From CAIXDN01 sp964482085 (GTDB lineage Bacteria > Patescibacteriota > Patescibacteriia > 2-12-FULL-60-25): a DNA stretch of 48,552 nt. Where the stretch lies: contig CAYZVS010000008.1 in the NCBI GenBank assembly GCA_964482085.1, positions 1 to 48,552 of the forward strand, in the 5' to 3' direction. The position numbers and the translations under genes are program-made. Shown one piece after another: positions 45,346 through 48,552 of the stretch. Numbering within the stretch: position 1 is the stretch's first letter; each line of letters opens with the position of its first letter. The notes below the pieces were generated by a model. The model was not told the DNA's origin, made no database searches, and saw only the letters and a program-made list of their open reading frames with translations.

Positions 45346-47157
45346 ATGACACGTATGGCTGCATCCGGAGTATCAACCGTTCCTTGGAGAGATCTTGTGC
45401 GTGCGTACGTACGTTTTTTGATTTTGCAGTGGAGAGCAAATCGAGGACTGACGGGTTTACGTATTTTTCTTCAATTTTTATCGGCGACGATGCAACCGTT
45501 GCAGATTTTCTTTTTTGGATTGCTTATTGCAGCGATCACGTCCGGAAATGCGGACCGAGCATTTGTTGTCATGCTTGGTTCTGCGACTACGTATGGTCTG
45601 CAGAAGCTTGCGGACAATTTATTGCAATCAAAGTTGGCGGATTGGGGAGAGCGGTCGGTCACGCTTGCGGCGCATGAAGCGGTGTACGCGCATCTCGCTA
45701 AGATTGCGCCGGAACGTTTGCTTGAACCGGATATTCGTCGTGATTTGGATTATGTACGTGAGGATCTGTGGCGTATCAACAGTCTCCCAGCCTACACAGA
45801 GCAATTATTGCGTTCCGTTATTCAACTTATCGGAGCTATTGGTTTAGCGATAACCGCTCCATGGTGGGTCATGGCTTTGGTGGTAGGAGTGGCTGTGTTT
45901 CAGGCGCTCGATGCTTCTTTTGAGGCGAAGAATGATTTGTGGGCAACGTCGTGGAATACGCTTGATGGAAGACGTATTGAATATACAAAATACGTCTTCA
46001 TGATGGGTGAAGATTTTCGTGAATTGCGTTTACTTGATGCTGCGCCAAAATTTTTAGCGCGTTTCCGCGACTCGGCAAATCGTGTTTTAGAACGTTTTAA
46101 AAAGACAGGTTTAAGTAGCGCGATGGCGCGCTTTATTCTCGCGTTCGCTCAAGGTGTTGCGTATGCGGTTATTATTTTTGTCTTTGTTCCGCAAGCTTTT
46201 AAAGATCCGATTTTACTTGGATCATTATACGTTTCTCTTAATTTATTTGGTTTAATTGGAGAAGGTTTGGGAGGAATGACGACATCAATTGCAAGACTTA
46301 CAGCCAATGCGGGCATTTTAGCGAGAGTTGATCATATTTTTCGTATTCCAGAGGAAACGAATCAAGGTAGCCCTATTCCGAGCGAGCCGCTCGTGATCGA
46401 GTTTAAAAATGTTGGTTATCATTATCCCGGTACCGAGCGTTTTGCTTTGAGAAATCTTTCTCTGACTCTGCGCGAGAATGAGCATGTGGCGATTGTTGGT
46501 GAGAATGGTGCCGGAAAATCGACATTCATGCGTTTGCTCGCATCGCTGGATAAACCAAGTGAAGGGGAGATTCTTTTGAATGGGAAACCGCTCGATTCCT
46601 ATAAGCCTTCCGAGTGGAGAAGAGCTTTTCACTTGCTAATGCAGAATGGAAAACTCTATCAAGATTTTGTGCAGGATAATTTGTTATTTGGTGAACCGGA
46701 GGATCGTTGGTCTAAGTACGGGCTACCCGTTACAAGAGCATTAAAGATTTCTGGAGGGGATGCTGTTGTACGTGAATTGAAGAGTGGCATGAATGCGTTT
46801 ATCGGCGATTGGGTGGCGCCACCTGGAATCGAGCCGAGAAATGTTTCTGGTGGACAAGCGCAGCGTTTGCTGATTGCGCGTACGCTTGTGCATGGTGGGA
46901 GGTTGATTGCTTTTGATGAGCCAACATCGGCGATGGATGCGCTGGCCGAAACGTCGTTTTTTGAGCAACTACATCAATCGATGAAAGGAAAGGGGATTAT
47001 CTATATTTCCCATCGATTTTCTACTGTGAGACGAGCTGGTCGAATTCTGGTGTTTGAGAACGGCGCGATGAAGGAGGATGGATCGCATGAGGAATTGCTC
47101 GCCAAAAATGGGGTTTATTCCAGGCTCTATGAGGAGCAGGCTAAGTGGTATAACTAA
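45346..47157 (+). CDS. ABC exporter half-transporter (membrane domain fused to ATPase)
   Basis: A 603-residue protein with an N-terminal six-helix exporter domain (about 35-330) and a C-terminal nucleotide-binding domain: Walker A GENGAGKS (385-392), signature SGGQ (501-504), Walker B LIAFDEP with Glu525, and the switch His556 in YISHRFST. It is expected to form a homodimer. The substrate is unknown (lipid, peptide or drug). It sits between fusA and tuf, which interrupts the usual str order. An in-frame ATG at 45355 is an alternative start. Confidence 0.93.
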   Translation: MTRMAASGVSTVPWRDLVRAYVRFLILQWRANRGLTGLRIFLQFLSATMQPLQIFFFGLLIAAITSGNADRAFVVMLGSATTYGLQKLADNLLQSKLADWGERSVTLAAHEAVYAHLAKIAPERLLEPDIRRDLDYVREDLWRINSLPAYTEQLLRSVIQLIGAIGLAITAPWWVMALVVGVAVFQALDASFEAKNDLWATSWNTLDGRRIEYTKYVFMMGEDFRELRLLDAAPKFLARFRDSANRVLERFKKTGLSSAMARFILAFAQGVAYAVIIFVFVPQAFKDPILLGSLYVSLNLFGLIGEGLGGMTTSIARLTANAGILARVDHIFRIPEETNQGSPIPSEPLVIEFKNVGYHYPGTERFALRNLSLTLRENEHVAIVGENGAGKSTFMRLLASLDKPSEGEILLNGKPLDSYKPSEWRRAFHLLMQNGKLYQDFVQDNLLFGEPEDRWSKYGLPVTRALKISGGDAVVRELKSGMNAFIGDWVAPPGIEPRNVSGGQAQRLLIARTLVHGGRLIAFDEPTSAMDALAETSFFEQLHQSMKGKGIIYISHRFSTVRRAGRILVFENGAMKEDGSHEELLAKNGVYSRLYEEQAKWYN

Positions 47158-47199
47158 ATCCTTGCGCCTCGTTGGCCAACATGGTGAGATCCAGAACAT

Positions 47200-47562
47200 A
47201 TGTCATTTCAGCGAATTTTGGAGTCGGCGCGCCGGATGGGGACGCCGCTTGTCGTGACGGACGCCGCCGGACGTGAGCCGATGGTTGTGATGTCGCTTCA
47301 GGCTTATGAACGTTTGAGTGAGGGTTCGCCTCAAGTGAGTGCGAGTGTTTCAAAGGTAGCGGCTCTCAAGTCTGAGCCGGAAGTTTCTGCGTATACGGAA
47401 CCGGTTTCTTATCCTGTAAACCATGATAATGCGCCTGAACCGGCCCAAATTCTTCAAGAAATTGCTATTCAAGTGATGGAAACGCCTGAAATGGCTCAAG
47501 ATAGCGAAATTTCAATGGAGGAGCGTTTTTATTTGGAGCCGGATGAGAATGGTTCAAAATAG
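47200..47562 (+). CDS. Phd/YefM-like small protein without a toxin
   Basis: A 120-residue protein. Residues 1-40 (ILESARRMGTPLVVTDAAGR, then PMVVMSLQAYERL) follow the Phd/YefM antitoxin fold pattern, in which a basic beta-alpha unit binds DNA. The remainder is an acidic, Pro/Glu-rich, probably disordered tail ending MEERFYLEPDENGSK. There is no toxin gene next to it, so it may be a DNA-binding regulator rather than an antitoxin. No ribosome site is evident. It lies between the ABC exporter and tuf. Confidence 0.55.
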   Translation: MSFQRILESARRMGTPLVVTDAAGREPMVVMSLQAYERLSEGSPQVSASVSKVAALKSEPEVSAYTEPVSYPVNHDNAPEPAQILQEIAIQVMETPEMAQDSEISMEERFYLEPDENGSK

Positions 47563-47577
47563 TGAAAAGCCCGCCTC

Positions 47578-47606
47578 TTGCGCGATTTTTTAGCCTCTGG
47601 TATCCT
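47578..47606 (+). promoter_or_regulatory. Promoter of tuf
   Basis: TTGCGC (47578-47583), a 17-base spacer and TATCCT (47601-47606). The leader of about 57 bases carries a perfect hairpin TCGCTTT/AAAGCGA (47615-47629). Confidence 0.65.
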
Positions 47607-47669
47607 CGTGGCACTCGCTTTTAAAGCGAACTTTATTCTCTACGGCTTAAATTAAGTCCACGCACTTCT

Positions 47670-48552
47670 ATGGCGGACAAGTTTGAACGCTCAAAGCCAC
47701 ACGTCAACATTGGCACAATCGGCCACGTTGACCACGGCAAAACGACGACGACGGCAGCGATCCTTGCCGTCTTGAACAAGCACGGTTTCAAGGCCCAAGA
47801 TAAGGGTATTGATTCTCTTGATAAAGCTCCGGAATCCAAGTCCCGTGGTATTACGATTGCCACGGCACACACGGAGTATGAGTCAGACAAGCGTCACTAC
47901 GCTCACGTTGACTGTCCTGGTCACGCTGACTACATCAAGAACATGATCACGGGTGCCGCCCAGATGGACGGTGCTATTCTCGTGGTTGCTGCTACGGATG
48001 GTCCGATGCCTCAGACCCGCGAGCACATTCTTTTGGCTCACCAGGTCGGCGTGAAGTCCATCGTGGTTTTCTTGAACAAGGTTGACTTGGTCGATGACCC
48101 GGAATTGATTGACCTCGTTGAGGAAGAAGTTCGTGAATTGCTTACCAAATACGAATACGACGGTAAGAACACCCCAGTTATTCGCGGTTCCGCCACCAAG
48201 GCCCTCGCGAATCCTATGGATGAAGCCGCTTCCAAGCCGATCCTTGATTTGATCAAGGCTTGTGATGAGTGGATTCCTGACCCAGTTCGTGAAACGGACA
48301 AGCCGTTCCTCATGCCAGTGGAAGATGTGTTCTCGATCGAAGGTCGCGGTACGGTCGTCACGGGACGTATCGAGCGCGGCATGGTCAAGATCAACGAAGA
48401 CATTGAAATCGTCGGTCTCGGTGAAACGGCCAAGTCGGTTGTGACCGGTATCGAAATGTTTAACAAGCAGCTTGATGAGGGTATGGCTGGAGACAACGCA
48501 GGACTTTTGCTCCGCGGTGTCAAGAAGGAAGACATTGAGCGCGGTATGGTTC
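47670..48552 (+). CDS. tuf: Translation elongation factor Tu, 3' end outside the window
   Basis: The first 294 residues of EF-Tu. G1 GHVDHGKTT (about 18-26), RGITIATAHTEYE, G3 DCPGHADY, G4 NKVD and G5 GSATKAL are present, followed by domain 2 (EDVFSIEGRGTVVTGRIERG). About 100 residues are missing beyond 48552. The start MADKFERSKPHVNIGTIGHV fits the family. It has its own promoter, with a hairpin in the leader. Confidence 0.98.
   Translation, partial: MADKFERSKPHVNIGTIGHVDHGKTTTTAAILAVLNKHGFKAQDKGIDSLDKAPESKSRGITIATAHTEYESDKRHYAHVDCPGHADYIKNMITGAAQMDGAILVVAATDGPMPQTREHILLAHQVGVKSIVVFLNKVDLVDDPELIDLVEEEVRELLTKYEYDGKNTPVIRGSATKALANPMDEAASKPILDLIKACDEWIPDPVRETDKPFLMPVEDVFSIEGRGTVVTGRIERGMVKINEDIEIVGLGETAKSVVTGIEMFNKQLDEGMAGDNAGLLLRGVKKEDIERGMV

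Overview
The window looks like a piece of a Candidate Phyla Radiation (Patescibacteria) genome. The evidence is the gene set rather than any single marker: compact housekeeping genes, a diversity-generating retroelement (DGR) with a reverse transcriptase and Avd-like helper of the type common in CPR, a small coiled-coil gene typical of that group, an endonuclease Q homologue, a lamin-tail surface protein, small envelope lipoproteins, and tRNA genes with encoded CCA ends. TGA acts as a normal stop (rsmI, metG, cvpA), so the TGA-glycine code of Gracilibacteria is not used. I cannot place it below phylum level. There is one 100-N scaffold gap (21612-21711).

Layout. 1-7000: a YdeI/OmpD-associated protein, a DNA polymerase X without PHP domain in an operon with a PfkB-family kinase, a YtxH protein with rsmE, then clpB under a CIRCE operator and a lipoprotein. 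7000-16700: rsmI-metG-cvpA-tatD, mutY with a coiled-coil membrane protein, a SNF2 helicase, pyrophosphatase, a flavin oxidoreductase and two paralogous lipoproteins. 16700-21350: tRNA-Ile, a membrane protein, a histidine phosphatase, a methyltransferase, tRNA-Gly and a large two-lamin-tail surface protein. 21350-23530: the DGR locus (probable template repeat, antisense avd, reverse transcriptase) next to the gap. 23530-27400: a DNA damage block of lexA, a small gene, dinB and an EndoQ homologue. 27400-31900: a 38-residue Lys/Arg-rich peptide, a class III cyclase, an RRM protein, gatB and two tandem membrane proteins. 31950-36110: a dTTP-synthesis operon (dCTP deaminase, a P-loop kinase, dUTPase, thymidylate synthase, dihydrofolate reductase, thymidylate kinase). 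36180-38390: secE-nusG-rplK-rplA. 38560-41960: an ORFan, HU, a membrane protein, a LOG-family protein, rpmB and an M50 protease. 42000-48552: rpsL-rpsG-fusA, then an ABC exporter and an orphan Phd/YefM-like protein before tuf, which runs off the end.

How it works together. Many genes have no Shine-Dalgarno sequence. Instead a TANNNT box, often preceded by TGn, ends only 6-10 nt before the start codon, which predicts leaderless mRNAs. A minority (the methyltransferase, folA, the 38560 gene, the Lys/Arg peptide) have clear GGAGG-type ribosome sites. Two stress regulons are readable in the DNA: HrcA/CIRCE on clpB, and LexA with spaced GTTC direct repeats overlapping its own promoter.

The most interesting part is the DGR. 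The avd reading frame lies antisense to the reverse transcriptase and template repeat. Its only nearby ATG is separated from the conserved frame by a run of nine G that is one base short of in-frame. The same run sits immediately upstream of the predicted -10 box of the reverse transcriptase. No target gene with a variable repeat is visible; it may lie in the assembly gap or elsewhere.
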